Shown here piece after piece: positions 31,273-44,400 of a stretch of 64,000 bases of DNA. The notes under the pieces were generated by a model. The model was not told where the DNA came from, did not search any database, and worked only from the letters and a program-made list of their open reading frames with translations. How positions within the stretch are numbered: position 1 is the first letter of the stretch; every line of letters begins with the position of its first letter. Both the position numbers and the translations under genes were made by a program. Source of the stretch: Niebla homalea (taxonomy: Eukaryota > Ascomycota > Lecanoromycetes > Lecanorales > Ramalinaceae); the NCBI GenBank assembly GCA_019925105.1, contig JAHGAU010000026.1, forward strand, positions 434,001 to 498,000. The letters run 5' to 3'.

Positions 31273-32477
31273 ATGAGTGCACCAGAGGCGGACGACACAC
31301 AGTCTGCGTACGGCGATGGAGCAGGAGGCCCTGGCGCGCCGACACCATTGAGCGCCTTGGAGGTTGCCATTCCGCAGATTATCCATCAAAACATAGAGAC
31401 TGATGCGCGACATAGGGATTGGCAGGACTTACCTCGCGCGACATCAAGCTCGTGATTGATGGTGGCTTCAACACCGTGGAATCGGTGGCATACACGTGCG
31501 ATGTCAAGTAAACGAACGTAAGGCGCCCTTTGCTGATCATATAATAGTCCGAGGAGGGTACTCGAGCAGATCAAAGGTATCTCGGAACAGAAAGCTACCA
31601 AGATTCTTGCAGAAGGTAGGATCGCTTACCTGGTTTCTGCAATGATTGTTGACAATGGATGGTAGCCTCCAAACTCGTTCCTATGGGGTTCACTACAGCA
31701 ACGGAAATGCATCAGAGACGGTCAGAACTGATCTCAATTACGACAGGCTCGAAACAACTCGACACGCTACTTGCTGGTGGCATTGAAACGGGATCCGTCA
31801 CTGAAATATTTGGAGAATTTCGAACAGGCAAATCTCAGATTTGTCATACATTGGCTGTGACATGTCAATTACCTTTTGACATGGGTGGCGGGGAGGGCAA
31901 ATGCCTCTATATCGACACCGAAGGTACATTCAGACCTGTGCGACTTCTATCCGTTGCCAACCGCTACGGTCTGTCCGGCGAGGAAGTGCTAGACAACGTC
32001 GCCTACGCTCGTGCCTACAATTCGGATCATCAACTTCAGCTGCTCAATCAGGCATCGAATATGATGTGTGAGACACGATTCTCCCTCTTGATTGTAGACT
32101 CAGCGACATCTCTTTACCGGACAGATTTTTCTGGCCGTGGCGAGCTCTCCTCACGACAGACACACCTTGCCAAGTTCATGCGTACTTTACAGCGCCTGGC
32201 GGATGAATTTGGTATTGCCGTGGTCATTACGAATCAAGTTGTTGCGCAGGTCGACGGTGGGCCCAGCGCGATGTTCAACCCGGATCCGAAGAAGCCAATT
32301 GGCGGCAACATCATCGCTCATGCCAGCACCACACGTCTGAGTCTTAAAAAGGGGCGTGCAGAGACTAGGATATGTAGGATCTACGACAGCCCATGTCTCC
32401 CGGAGAGCGACTGTCTATTTGCCATCACGGAGGAGGGGATTGGAGACCCAAGTCCGAAGGATCTCGAGAAGGACTAA
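31273..32477 (+). CDS. RAD51: RAD51 recombinase
   Basis: Four exons: 31273-31362, 31416-31495, 31548-31615 and 31666-32477; 349 residues with consistent phases. The joins give [43 protein letters not shown] and [20 protein letters not shown]. That covers the N-terminal helix-hairpin-helix DNA-binding domain (~35-75), the FTTA oligomerisation motif (~88), Walker [10 protein letters not shown] (~128) and Walker [12 protein letters not shown] (~223). The C-terminus is KDLEKD, as in other ascomycetes. Rad51 forms the filament on single-stranded DNA that searches for homology in break repair and stalled-fork protection. Three introns lie within the first ~390 bases, leaving the ATPase core on one exon. 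Apart from intron positions the protein looks orthodox. Confidence 0.97.
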
Positions 32478-32917
32478 GGAGACAACGTTGTACTCCATCG
32501 ATTCAGGCCTACAATGGGTATATACAAGGCGTTCATGATCAGGTAATGTCTGTTTTTCTGGCAAGGCGCTGGAGAGATCAATTGCATTGAACCCGCAGTC
32601 CCAATCAAGGGTGAGCAGAGAGCTGCTGCATATTGTTTTACTACACTTATGGAAATGACGGTATATGCTCAATTTCATCTATACAAAGGACACGAGTGAA
32701 TCCTCTTCTGTTTCGGAGTTCATAATGGTGAAAGGGGCTTGAAAAAACGAATTCTCTGCCCCACAGTTCCTGGGCTGCCCCACCAACTTCGTTGAGATTG
32801 ACATCACGCTACGTACTGCTGCTTCAAACTTTTACTTTTTTGTTTTGTTGAAGGGCTCAGCTGTTTTCTTGGATACACCTATAGATAATATTCTCACACT
32901 ACATCATATCAAGCAAG
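32478..32917. other. Intergenic, PGK promoter
   Basis: 3' flank of RAD51 and the phosphoglycerate kinase promoter. It carries a T-rich tract at 32,826-32,850 (CTTTTACTTTTTTGTTTTG) 70-90 bases upstream of the PGK ATG, a common feature of highly expressed fungal glycolytic genes. No gene is seen. Confidence 0.5.
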
Positions 32918-34331
32918 ATGTCCCTCTCCTCGAAATTGGCCATCACCGATGTCGACTTATCCGGCAAGCGAGTCCTCATCCGGGTGAGTAGCCTTCCAAC
33001 TATATCACCGACCACTGCTGACGAGGCGGGAATCCCAAGGTGGACTTCAATGTTCCGCTCGACAAAGAGGGCAATATCACGAACAACCAGCGCATAGTCG
33101 GCGCACTCCCTACAATCAAGTACGCCGTCGATCATGATGCCAAAGCCGTCATCCTCATGTCCCACCTGGGGCGGCCGGATGGCAAGGCAAACCCGAAATA
33201 CAGCATGAAGCCGGTTGTCCCTGAATTGGAGCGTCTGCTGGGCAAGAAAGTCACCTTCACCAATGATTGTGTGGGTAAGGAGGTCGAGGATACCGTCAAT
33301 GGGATCTCAGGGGGAGGAATTGTGCTCCTGGAGAACCTGAGGTTCCACGCTGAGGAAGAAGGGAGTAGTAAGGATGAGCAAGGGAACAAGGTGAAAGCCG
33401 ACAAGGCCCATGTGGACGAGTTCAGGAAAGGCTTGACCGCATTGGGTGATGTTTACATCAGTACGTCTCCCATCTCTTTTTCGTTGAACACCAAGACGAG
33501 CCGGCGGTGATGTCCTCCGGTGTGGAGGAGTGATGGATCCGGCAAAAGGGCTCACGTTCTCCAGACGACGCCTTCGGCACCGCTCACCGCGCGCACAGCA
33601 GCATGGTCGGCGTCCAGCTCCCCCAAAAGGCCTCGGGCTTCCTCATGAAGAAGGAACTCGACTACTTCGCCCAAGCGCTCGAATCCCCCAAGCGCCCCTT
33701 CCTCGCCATCCTCGGCGGCGCCAAAGTCTCCGACAAGATCCAGCTGATCGACAATCTTCTCACCAAAGTCGACAGCCTGATCATCTGCGGCGGCATGGCT
33801 TTCACCTTCAAGAAGACGCTCGAGGGGGTCAAGATCGGGAACTCCTTGTTCGACGAGGCGGGCAGCAAGACGGTGGGGGAGCTGTCCGAGAAGGCGAAGA
33901 AGAACGCGGTCAAGATCGTGCTGCCGTGCGATTACGTCACCGCGGACAAGTTCGACAAGGATGCGAAGACGGGGCGCGCCACGGACGCCGAGGGGATTCC
34001 CGACGGGTGGATGGGGCTCGATTGTGGGGAGAAGAGCATCCAGCTGTTCAAGGAGACGATTGAGTCGGCCAAGACGACGCTGTGGAATGGGCCGCCGGGA
34101 GTGTTTGAGATGGAACCGTTTGCGAATGGGACGAAGAAGGTGATGGATGCGGCGGTGGGGGCTGTCGCGCAGGGCAATACCGTCATCATTGGGGGTGGAG
34201 ATACGGCGACCGTGGCGGCGAAGTATGGGGTGGAGGATAAATTGAGCCATGTCTCTACGGGCGGGGGTGCGAGTCTCGAGCTCTTAGAGGGGAAGGATTT
34301 GCCTGGTGTGAGCGCGCTGTCGAGTAAGTAG
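32918..34331 (+). CDS. PGK1: Phosphoglycerate kinase
   Basis: Three exons: 32918-32983, 33040-33460 and 33565-34331; 417 residues, the standard length. Converts 1,3-bisphosphoglycerate and ADP to 3-phosphoglycerate and ATP in cytosolic glycolysis. Joins restore the signature [14 protein letters not shown] and the substrate-binding [16 protein letters not shown]. Other landmarks are [22 protein letters not shown], the hinge region with [10 protein letters not shown], and the ATP-binding [13 protein letters not shown] and [16 protein letters not shown]. Codon choice is strongly C/G-ending in exon 3, unlike most neighbours, as expected for a highly expressed gene. The small first exon (22 codons) ends exactly before VDFNVP, an intron position found in many ascomycete PGK genes. 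It converges on SEM1 with 287 bases between stops. Confidence 0.98.
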
Positions 34332-34618
34332 ATGTCGAAGACCACGAGGGAAACTGAAGGGGAGGCTACGAACTACACATTCTGATCCCGAGAAAGGTAC
34401 AGCTGCAAAGCTTTGAAAAAATAGAGATGTGGAAGCTGATGAGATTCTCAAATGGAAGGGTGAATAGATCCTCTTCCCCTCAATAAATCTTTTGAACAAT
34501 GGAAGATTCCCGGCCCATGTCTCAAGTTTGCTTTGCTGGTACAGTGATCCGCCAGCTTCTTCCAACGCCGTCGCAAATGCTCCTCCCTTTGCCCTCCCGT
34601 CCTCATCCACCCATCCCG

Positions 34619-35053
34619 TCACTTCTTCCCCCCCTTGACCTTATCCAACTCCGCCTTCAACTGCTTGCTGAACTCCTCACTCGTATCATCATCGTCCCAG
34701 CTCTCCTCCCACAGATGCTGCGTGCTCTCCGCCTCTCTCCCTGGTGGGACTTCTTGCTCGGAAGCTGGCCAGTCTGTTGGCGCGAGCGCCCTACCATCAG
34801 TCTTTCATTCTCAGAACCCCGGGGGGGTGGCAAGCAAGGATTGGTTGGGGGAAAACGCCAAATGAAGCGGGAATGGGCCACCGGAGTGAAGTGGGAGGAG
34901 AGACATACCATCAACAGGAAAATCCTCAAACTCATCGTCTTCCTCCAGCGTAGCGGCTTTCTGGGCTTGTTGGTCTTTCAAGGTAGGACCACTGGGGGCA
35001 TCGGAGGTCGTGGCTTTGGTGGTTGTGGAGGCGCCTTCGTTTGCTGCTGACAT
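34619..35053 (-). CDS. SEM1: SEM1/DSS1, small acidic 26S proteasome lid and TREX-2 subunit
   Basis: Two exons: 35053-34909 and 34773-34619; 99 residues. The intron (GTATGT...CAACAG) interrupts the diagnostic core, which on joining reads EEDDEFEDFPVD-DWPASEQ, followed by HLWEESWDDDDTSEEFSKQL. Those two acidic-aromatic boxes (FEDFPxxDW and WEESWDDD) define Sem1/DSS1. It stabilises the proteasome lid, and also acts in TREX-2 mRNA export and, in many eukaryotes, as a partner of BRCA2. Unspliced, the open frame shows only the first box, so automatic single-exon calling would truncate it. The Ser/Thr-rich N-terminal 30 residues are variable across the family. Confidence 0.95.
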
Positions 35054-35510
35054 GGTGGGAGAAAGAGGGGGGGGGGAGGGGGATTAGGAGGAGAAGGCGG
35101 AGCTTCTCAGGTGATAGCGGCTGGGTCCGGGAAACAAGGGGTTCGGTCTATGATCTTTGGGAGATTTGATCTAAGGTGAGAGAGAGAAGGGAATAAAGCT
35201 AGCTGGAAAAGATGCCCGAAGTTTCGCCGTGACCGTTGCACCAGAGCAGAGTAGCGGGCTTGGCGTTTGCGGCGTTGGAGATGACGGAGATGACGATATC
35301 CGAGCTGTCGATTGTCCGAAAGTGAGATGGACGACATGTGAGAGTTGGGCCTTGTTTGGATAGTGGCGAATACAACCTCCTTCGAAGTCAATACTTGTGG
35401 CCTCGTCATTTTCACCATCCTCCTCTCAGCAGTAAACAATACCCGGCAACCTGCATGAACGAGAGGCCCTTGCCCCAAGCTCAAAGACCCTCCCAGAAAA
35501 GTCTTCCACA
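35054..35510. promoter_or_regulatory. Divergent promoter of SEM1 and IML2
   Basis: 457 bases separate the two ATGs. A G-run (35,068-35,085, GAGGGGGGGGGGAGGGGG) sits 15-30 bases upstream of the SEM1 ATG; on the coding strand it is a C/T tract, which is common in fungal leaders. No other gene is visible; a 134-codon minus frame here lacks motifs. Confidence 0.5.
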
Positions 35511-38021
35511 ATGTTGCGCGGGTGGATGAGGAAGGATGGGAACTCCTCGACGCATTCCCTCAATACGCTCGCAGAGCCTCAGAATCGTGAGTCACCACAA
35601 GTCTGCGAAGACTGTCATTCGTATACTTACCGTAAACAGTCGAAGAGGCCATGCGAGCCACATCATGTATCATGAATGACGACCTTGATAGTGCTGAAGC
35701 TGGCCTAGCGAATGGCAGCTCGTCATTCCACAAGGTAGATCAATACCACACTCGTCTATCCGGCAATCCGTCGCTGATGGGGACTTGAGTACAAGGGGAA
35801 CATTGGCTGATCATGGATTGTGAGAATGGTAGCTCGGCAAGGGCATGGTTGCCTTCCTGAGGGCTACACTTGGCTTCGAACAGGAGATCATGAAGCAGGG
35901 TTCGTACCGCCAATGCTGAAATATAATGCCCCAGTACATTTGCTGATGGTGGAAATATAATTTACAGCTGCTGATCGGCTCGCCGAGGCCGAAGCATCCG
36001 CTTCTACTGATCATCGCAAAGCGCAAAAGGATCCGCATGCCTTTCGCTCGTCCATCTATCCACCTGGTTCCGAATTCGCTCTCTGCCACGCCGAAACGCA
36101 ATTGATGTCTGCCGTCATTGGTGTCTTGAATGAGAGCCTTACAGAGAGTATCAAGGGATTCTACAAGCTGAGGAAGGCATATGTGACGCTTGATGGTATT
36201 CTGGCAGCAGAAGCTAGCTACATGAGGAAGCGTGAGGGGCTTGGTATGAGCTCTCCGGCGCGAAGATCTGTCGCGTCGTTGAGGTCAACCCGGTCAGCGC
36301 GCTCAATGAAGGGAGGCGGCGTCAATGGCGGAGGGTTGCCTGGGTCAAGCCGGCCATCGCCTCTCACAACTGAAAATGATGTGAAGGAAGCACATGGAAG
36401 CACAACTGTGCCAACATCCAATGAGGAGGAAAGTGATGAAGAATTTTTCGATGCAGAAGACGACTACAAGCACGACAAGTTGCCGAGATATATGGGCAAC
36501 CTTGAGATTAATGGCGAAAACAAGGAAACCAAGAACGGCTTTACTAAAGATGGAGCAAAGACTAATGTACCAGACCTACAGCCTCCCAAGCAGATGCCAG
36601 AACGACTCGACCTGCTCACCCAAGACCCCGACTCGGACGTATTCTCAAACCCAATTGATGTCTTCATTCACTCAGGGGCAAATCTCTACTTTGGTCTCCT
36701 CCTAGTCATGATATCCATGATCCCACCCGCCTTCAGCAAACTCCTCTTCATCATCGGCTTCCACGGCGACAAGGAACGCGGTGTGCGCATGCTCTGGCAA
36801 GCCTCGAAATTCCACAACGTCAATGGCGCATTCGCCGGCCTTATCGTCCTAGGCTACTACAACACTCTGATCGGTTTCTCAGATATCATTCCCGACAACG
36901 ACCCCACCACACTCAAAGACAATCCCACCGAGGGCTACCCCCGCCAACGCTGCGAAGCCCTCCTCCAAGACATGTGCGCCCGCCACCCGACATCCCACAT
37001 CTGGCTCCTCGAGGAAGCTCGCATGAACGCCTTCAATAAGCGCCTCACACGTGCCGTTCAAATGCTGGACACCTCATCCAAATCGCCCTTGAAGCAAGTC
37101 GAAGCCCTCAAGATGTTCGAGAAGTCCCTTGACGCCATGTACTCCCACCAATTCGCCCTCAGCTCCACCTCCTTCATCGCCTGCGTATCCCTGAATAATT
37201 GGTCCCACGCCCTGTACTACTACATAGCCGGCGCCGCCCAAATAGAACTATACCGCACCCACAAAACCACCGACCCAGCAACAGCAAAGAAGCATGCCTC
37301 TAAAGCCGACGAATTATTGCACCTTGCCCCACAACACGCTGGCAAGAAGAAGTTCATGGCCCGCCAACTCCCTTTTGACGTCTTCGTCACCCGCAAGATC
37401 AAGAAGTGGGATAGCCGTGCTCATGAGTGGTCTGTCCCCTTCGTCGACGCCGTGGGCGTTTCCCCTGTTGAGGAAATGATATTCTTCTGGAACGGGTACA
37501 AGCGAATGGATGACGCCCAGCTCTCCCAATCCCTGACCCAATTATCTTGGTCTTCAGACCCACAGACTAACCCCTTATGGCACTCCCATGAAAAGGGAGC
37601 TGATGAGAAAGCCGTGCTCGCGGTCCTCACGGCCGCCACCTTGCGGAATCTGCGTCGCTACGACGAGGCCCGAGAAATCCTGAACAAGGACGTTTTGGCG
37701 GTCGAGCGTAACGAATTGAAGGGGGGCTTGCGAGACGATTGGACGGCGCCGGCCGCGCACTATGAGATGGCTGTGGTGTGCTGGATGGAGAAGGAATCGG
37801 TGGGTGGGAGCGTAGCAGCAGGGACTGCCTCTACTATAGTGCAAGGACGTCAGCGAGATGCACTCATCGAGAAGAAAGTCCGCGAATGCGAGGCCTGGAT
37901 CGAGAAGGCGGCGAAGTGGGAAGGGTACGAGCTGGACGCGCGGATCGGGGTGAAGATCGCGACGGCGCAGGATACATTGAAGCGCTGGTTTGAGCGGTCG
38001 AAGGGGGAAGTCCGGGGGTGA
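35511..38021 (+). CDS. IML2: IML2-like protein (inclusion body clearance, DUF3808/TPR family)
   Basis: Four exons: 35511-35586, 35640-35734, 35833-35899 and 35968-38021; 763 residues, all phases consistent. The small exons give [31 protein letters not shown] and [22 protein letters not shown]. The last exon carries [57 protein letters not shown] hydrophobic segments and C-terminal tetratricopeptide-like helices ([27 protein letters not shown]). This order matches Iml2/TTC39-type proteins. Yeast Iml2 is linked to lipid droplets and clearance of protein inclusions. An acidic, low-complexity insert (~residues 190-290, [13 protein letters not shown]) is longer than in yeast. The second half of the gene is rich in C-ending codons. 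Confidence 0.9.
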
Positions 38022-38449
38022 TCACGTTTGCTTTATTAAGAGGGGGCGGCAAACCTTTCCGAATGTATTGAGGAACGAACGTGTCGCGACAATGGCATTG
38101 ATGTGAGTGAGGGACGACCGTAAAAGCAAGCAATGGATACGATTGTTAGGATGCTCGATGTTTAGACTCCATGTTGAGCTTGGTCGATAGGTATGACTAG
38201 ACAAACGAAAGGGTATAAATGACTACGTGCAGATGAATCACAGACAGACCGACTGCTCTCGGCCAATGCAACGAGTGTCCGCCATTCAAAACCACCCTAC
38301 AGCCCGAAACGCCATGGACGCGAAGTTGCCAGCCGGTTCGACAGAACAATTTACCCAACTCCCCATCCTCTCACAGATGACCATATCCCTAGAAGCTGGT
38401 CACCACCTCCAATCAACATCATCTCACCGCCCATTCCCCCCCCCGCGCG
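38022..38449. other. Convergent 3' spacer
   Basis: Spacer between IML2 and the giant lysine-rich gene, which point at each other. A 77-codon frame has no motif. Nothing else is seen. Confidence 0.45.
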
Positions 38450-41400
38450 TCATCTTCTGAAACCAAACCAACTACTCCGCTTCCCCTGCCCCGTCTTCGC
38501 ATCCCATGTCTTCTCCCCACCACCCAACTTGACCCCTCCCAATCCTCCTTCCCCACCTCCTCCTCCTCCTCCTCCTCCTCCTCCTGCGTAGTACCCATCA
38601 GCAGGCTGTTGGGCAGCATAACTCCTCCTCCTGTCCCCCTTATCCCGCTCTTCCTGCTCATCCCCCATCACATCCACATACGCCTTACTCCTCCGCTTCT
38701 TCCGCGCCTTCCGCCTCGCCTCCTCATCGGCCAGAAAGTCCTCCGTCACTTCCCCTTCTTTGGCATCGGCGCGCAAGTCGGGTTCACCTTCGAGGATGGT
38801 CCCCTCCACGGGCGGTGGAGCGGGCGGGTCCGAGAGCTGGGATTTCACCCAAGAGGAGGTGTGGTCGTTGCCGCCGTAGGGATCGTTGGGTTCAACTTCC
38901 CGCTTCGACTTGTCGCGGGAGGATTTGGAAGTGCGAGCGGGCGTGTCGAGGTAATCGTCGTTGGGGGCAGTGGATTTGCGGCGGGAGGACTTGGGCCGGC
39001 TGGAAGGTGTTTCCTGCGTGGTGGTGGGGTCGAGGTAGGAGGATTTGCGGCGCTCGGAATGGCGTTTCGTTGCCGAGGGTCGAGTGGGCGGGTGAGAATC
39101 GCTGGTCTCGCGACGCTTGGTGCGGGTTTTCGAGCCCAGGAGGACTTCGTCGGCGAGGTCGCGATTGGCGGCATCTTCTTCCTTGGCACGGCGGGATTCT
39201 GTGGTTTCCTCTTTGGTACGGCGAGCAGCGCGACGGGCTTCTCGATCGGCCTCATCCTTAGCTCTGGCGTCGCGCTCGGCTTTGCGGCGTTTGGAGCGGC
39301 GGTCTTCAACGGCTTGCTGTTCGGCTTCGAGGGCGAGCTTGGCGGCCTGCTTCTCCTCGGCGCGCTTCTTGCGACGTTCTTCGCGGCGGGCTTCTGCTGC
39401 TGCTTCTGCCTCGGTCATGCCGCCTGCGTCCGCGGGTTCGGTATTGTAGACGTAGCCTTCGGCCGCGCGGTCAGTCTTTGGGGTGGTACCAGCTGTCGAC
39501 TTGCGCCTCACTCGTTTAGCGCTGTCGTCGCCCGAGGCAGCAGTCCGCTTTCGAGGAGTCACATCATCTTCCACTACGGCTTTACTGTGCTCAAAGGTTT
39601 CTGAAGGATGACGGCTTTTGCGGAAAGCACCAAAGAGGCCGCCCATCTTACTCTCGGGTCTCTTTGAAGCAGTATTGGAACGCTGCAAACCTTTTGGCTT
39701 GGTGACAAAAGCGAGGTCATCGGGACCATCGGCCACATCGAAGCCGTCTGGTGAGGCTGCGTCAACCATGACAACATCGTCTTCGTCAAGATCCTTGGCG
39801 GTTTTCGACTGTCGTTTAGATCGCGTTCTGTCAGGCAAGTTGTTCTTGAGCGGTGATGGATCCCTGTCGTCTTTCCTGGATTTGTTTTTGGAAGACTTGG
39901 CCTTGTTAGATTTGGGAATTGGAGCGTTGATGACTGGATCTTCAAGTCCATTGACCATGACCATGTCATCATCGTCAATTGGGTACGGGTCTGGTACAGC
40001 TGCAGGAATTTTATCAGCACGCTTTTGCAGAGTTTGGGTGGTGGCAGCCAGCTCCTTACCGGCAGGCTTTGACTTGCCCTTAGTTGAGGCACTTCGACTC
40101 AACTTCTTCTCAGTACCCAATATTTTTGATGCCTTGGCCGAAGACTTGGGTGCATCTTCTGGTGGGGGGGATGGGAGACCAGTATCGTCAACTTCATCTG
40201 AGAGCGCTCGGGAAGTAGCCTTGGGTCCTGATACGGAGGTACTGTTGCGACGAACAGACTTGGTGCGAGAAGGCGGCGCCGCTCCAAATAGTGCACCGAA
40301 GCTCGATCCACGAGACTTGGAAGGACGAGACTCGGCTTTCTTCTTGGGCTTCTCAGAGTCTGACGATTTCGATTCGGATTTCTCCACTTCCTTGTCCTTA
40401 TCCTTGGCAGTCCGCGTCGATTTTGACCTACTCAATCCAGCGGCAGTGGCAGTGACCTTTTCCTTCTTGGGCGGTGATACATCAGCGTCATCTTTGGATC
40501 GAGTGCTTTTCTTCACTTCCTTCTTTGGGGCAGCGGCTCCCCAAAGACCTGTAGACTTAGCAATGCGTGGCCGTTCTTTCTTGGCAGACTTCTCCTCCTT
40601 GGGTTCGGGCGGTGGCGTTGGTGGTGCTGGCTGTGCTTTGGTTGATGATTTCTCCTTTGAAGACTTCTTATCTTCTTTGATAGTCTTCGTGTCCTTGCTC
40701 GATTTTACATCTTTGACCTTGTCCTTCTTGCTTGATTTCTTTTCAAGCGGAGCCGAGTCATCCAGATCGAGCAGATCGTCCATGTCCATAATCTCGTCTG
40801 GGAAACCGCCAGGTACGAGATCCTTGGACGCTTCCTTCTTGTCTACTACGGGAGAAAAGTCTTTGACCTTGGATCTACTTGCGCTTTCTCTGGCTTTACT
40901 CCCTTTCTTGTCCAACTTGAACTGAGGTTCCTCGGCTTCTTCCGGAGATAGCGAGATTAGCTCCTCAGCCTTGGCTTTTTCCTCCTCCCTGTCCTTCTCC
41001 AGTTGCCTCACTCTATCCTTTACTGAAGCTTTGCCTGTGAGTTTCGATGTTGACATGGTCGTCTTGGATGATTTTGTGTCTTTGATGATCGAGGGTTGGT
41101 CAGCCCCTTCAAGTTCTTCCAGTACTTTCGAGGAGGCTCCTTTTTTGCTAGCCGAGGCCGTCTTCTGATTGGTCAAATCCTTATTACCAATTTCCTTTTT
41201 AGACTCATCCGATTTTTCCTTGAGCTCGTCCGTGTTGCCAGATGTCTTCTTCATCGAGCCCCAGCCAAAGCCCTCGTCGTCGTCGTAGTCAAACATGGCA
41301 GGTGTAGCTTCTTTTTCAATCAAATCAATATCCATGGTCTTCGTATCGGACTTTTTCGATTTGCTGTCCTTTGCTGCTTTGCCCCCTGTTGCCTGTTCCG

Positions 41401-44400
41401 CAACGTCATCTTCAAAGCCTTTCGCTTTCGTATCCTTATTCTTGCTAGGCTTCTCGTCCTTGCTAGTGGCCTTCGTAAGCTTGGATGATTTATCTTTGGA
41501 GGACTTCTTGGTGATATGCTCTTCTTCAATCACACCCCCAATCTCCTCCAGATCATCTCCTCCCCAATCGAGTTCAGCCTCCTCCTTTTTCTCCTCTTTT
41601 GTTTTAGCCTTTGCTTGTGCGACTGTGCCTCCGCCGGTACCACTCCAAAAGTTCCGGGCGGCTCTGGCTGCACTCTCCTCATTCGGTCTGTCCTTGGATG
41701 CTGTCTTCTCCAAGTCACCTGGAAGGTCAACTTCAACGTCTTTGCTGGCGCCTTTCTTGGTGGTCTTTGAATCTTTGTCCTTCTTACTCTTTGACTTTGT
41801 AGGCGCGAGCTCCGCCCACTCATCCTCGGGTTCTGTGAGACCTTGAGCTGGCGGCGTCGGCGCTGGTGGTGGAGGTTCAACGTCGAACATGTCCTTCTTC
41901 TTTTTTCTGTCCTTGTCCTTGTCCTTTTTGCCAATGGTAGCGCCCCAGCTTCCCCAAGTATCACTTTCTACCACCGGATCATCAGGCACAGAACCCTCCA
42001 GCAGATCATTTGTCTTTGATGTTTTGCTTGTGTCTGCCATGCTCGTCTTACCCTTCTTGCCCAACTTGGCTGCCCTTTTGTCGTCTTTGTCCCGCGCCTT
42101 CTGCTCCTCCTCCTCCTGCAACCTCTCCTCTTCCTCCTGCTTGAGCCGCTCTTCCTCTTGCTTGAGCCGCTCTTCCTCCTCTTCTTTCTCTTTTGCAAGC
42201 CTTTCCTCCTCTTTCCTCGCCTTCTCACGCTCCTTCTCCTTCTTCTTCCTCTCTTTCGGCGACAAGTGCGAGAAATCTTCCTCTTCTTGCTCCTTTTTCA
42301 GCTTCTCTTCCTCTTGCCTCAGGAAATCCTCCTCTTGCCTCAGGAAATCTTCCTCTTCTTCCAGTCTCTTCTCTTCAGCCTTGGCCTTCTTCTCTTCTTC
42401 ACGTCGCTTTTCTTCTTTCTTCCTCTGGGATTTGGTCAAGCCAATAGCCCAGCTGTCGTCTTCTGGCTCTTCAACGGGCGCGATCACCGGCTCTGGTTCT
42501 ATTTCAAAAACAGGATCCGCAAGTTTGCCTTTCTTGCCTTTCTTATCCTTCTTCGAGACTCCCCATCCGTCATCTACATCGGGCACTGCGGGAACGGGAG
42601 GCGGTGGCGGTGGCGCATCGTCGCCTTTGGAATTGGCCATAGAGTTCCGCTTACTTTTCTTACCCTTCTTCTTTGAATCGTCGCCCCACGCGGAGCCCAA
42701 ATCATCATCTGCCACCACGCTGGCCGCATCTTTGGCTGATTTGGTCTCAGATTTGGTCTCTGCATCATCCTTGACCTCTGAGACCAGACCGCCCTTTTTC
42801 TTCTTGTCTTTTTTGGATCCGGTACCCCATATACTGGCAGTGTCATCCATGAGCGGTTCCGCATTCACGGATCTGATCTCTTCGGTATCCTGCTTGCTCT
42901 TTTTCTTGTCTTTCTTGCCTGCTCCAAACAAAGCCCCCCCATCGTCTCCGCCGGCCGCAGGATCGTCGATGGGCTCAACAGTTGGATCATCAACAGGGTC
43001 AGTATCACCCCATATGGATTTCTTCTTCTTCTTGTCCTTCTCCTTCTTAGCACCGAACGCGCCCCATCCTATTTCCGCTTCGGGCTCTGCATCAGGTACA
43101 GCAGTGATGTCAGCTTCTGCAAAAGCATCATCCATCTTGCCCTTCTTCTTATCCGTCTTTCCTATGGAACCCCAACCGAAATCCAGGCTTACGCCTGGAT
43201 CACCCGTGCTCACGACCGGTAGCGCCTCAGCTATGTCGGCGTCTTTCTTCCCCTTCTTCTTATCCTTCTTGCCACCAAAAGAGCCCCAATCTAAAGGATC
43301 AGCTGCAGGGTCCTCGGTGATAGTAGGCGTTGGTTCCTCAACTCTGCCCACTGCTTTCCTGGAAATCTTTTTATCCTTCTTGCCAAAGGCCACCCCTCCA
43401 ACCTCAGCCGTGGTATTTGGCTCTGGCTCTTCCATCATTATAATCGGTTCTTCCACCTCGGTGATCTTTTTGCCCTTTTTATCCTTTTTCTTGGTGCCAA
43501 ATCCACCAAATTCGTCTGTGATACTTGTTTCGGCGGGAGCTGGTGGAGGAGGTGGGGGGCCAGGTATGGGGTCTTCGCCTTTCTTACTCTTCTTCTTGTC
43601 CTTTTTGGCTCCTCCCAATGGCCCCCAGGTATCATCAACAGTCGGTGTAGGTTCATCAGTGGCAATACCAATGGTGCTGAAGTCGATGATATCATTTCCT
43701 ACGTCCCCTGCAACGCTCTTCTTCTTGCTCTTCTTGTCCTTCTTGCCGGTGCCAAATGCTCCCCAGCCTTCTGCTGCGTCTGCTTTCTTTGTATCAGGTT
43801 TCGCATCGTCCTCCTTGGACTCGTCAAGATCTCCAAAACTGCCGAAGTCGAAGCCCGATGTCGTCTTCTTCTTGGTGCTCTTCTTATTCCCACCAAAAGA
43901 CCAGGGCCCACTATCTACACCATCATTCGTCGTGTCCCCAATGTCTCTCGTTCCTGCATCTGCTGCGGAGAAGGCCCAGGTATTACCTCCGGTCTCCCAT
44001 TTACTGCCCCAGCCACCGAAACCAAAATCACTCTTGGTGTCCTTGCCAGAGCCAAAGCTCAAGTCGACTTTTGGCGCCTCACCATCCAGATGTATGTCGT
44101 CAAAATCGCTGTTACCTTTGTCAGTCTCAGCTGCTGGTTCGGTCTGTAACATCTTAGTACCGTCTGCAGCAGGACACCCTATCCTGTACGCACCTTTTCC
44201 TTCTTCTTTTTCTTATCTTTCTTGGTGGCGAATCCGGCCCAATCACCACCATCACCCTCTTCATTAGCCCACGACAAGGGATCCTGGTTTTCCTCTTCGG
44301 CTTTCTTCCTCTCCTCTTCTTCCTCCTGTTTCTTCTTTTCCTCCTCTTTGGCCTTCTTGCCTTTCTTCTTCTTGTTTGACGCTCCCCAGCTATCAGCCCA

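Noticed and set aside
33530..34250. Long shadow frames on both strands over PGK exon 3
   Set aside because: A product of the strong C/G third-position bias in a highly expressed gene. The PGK frame contains all expected motifs.
41889..44267. 792-codon plus-strand open frame opposite the giant gene, with similar long frames at 38609-39604 and 39618-40925
   Set aside because: They are the exact antisense of Lys/Asp/Gly-rich codons, which give Ser/Leu/Phe runs without stops. They have no independent motif and the minus-strand protein is clearly the coding one.
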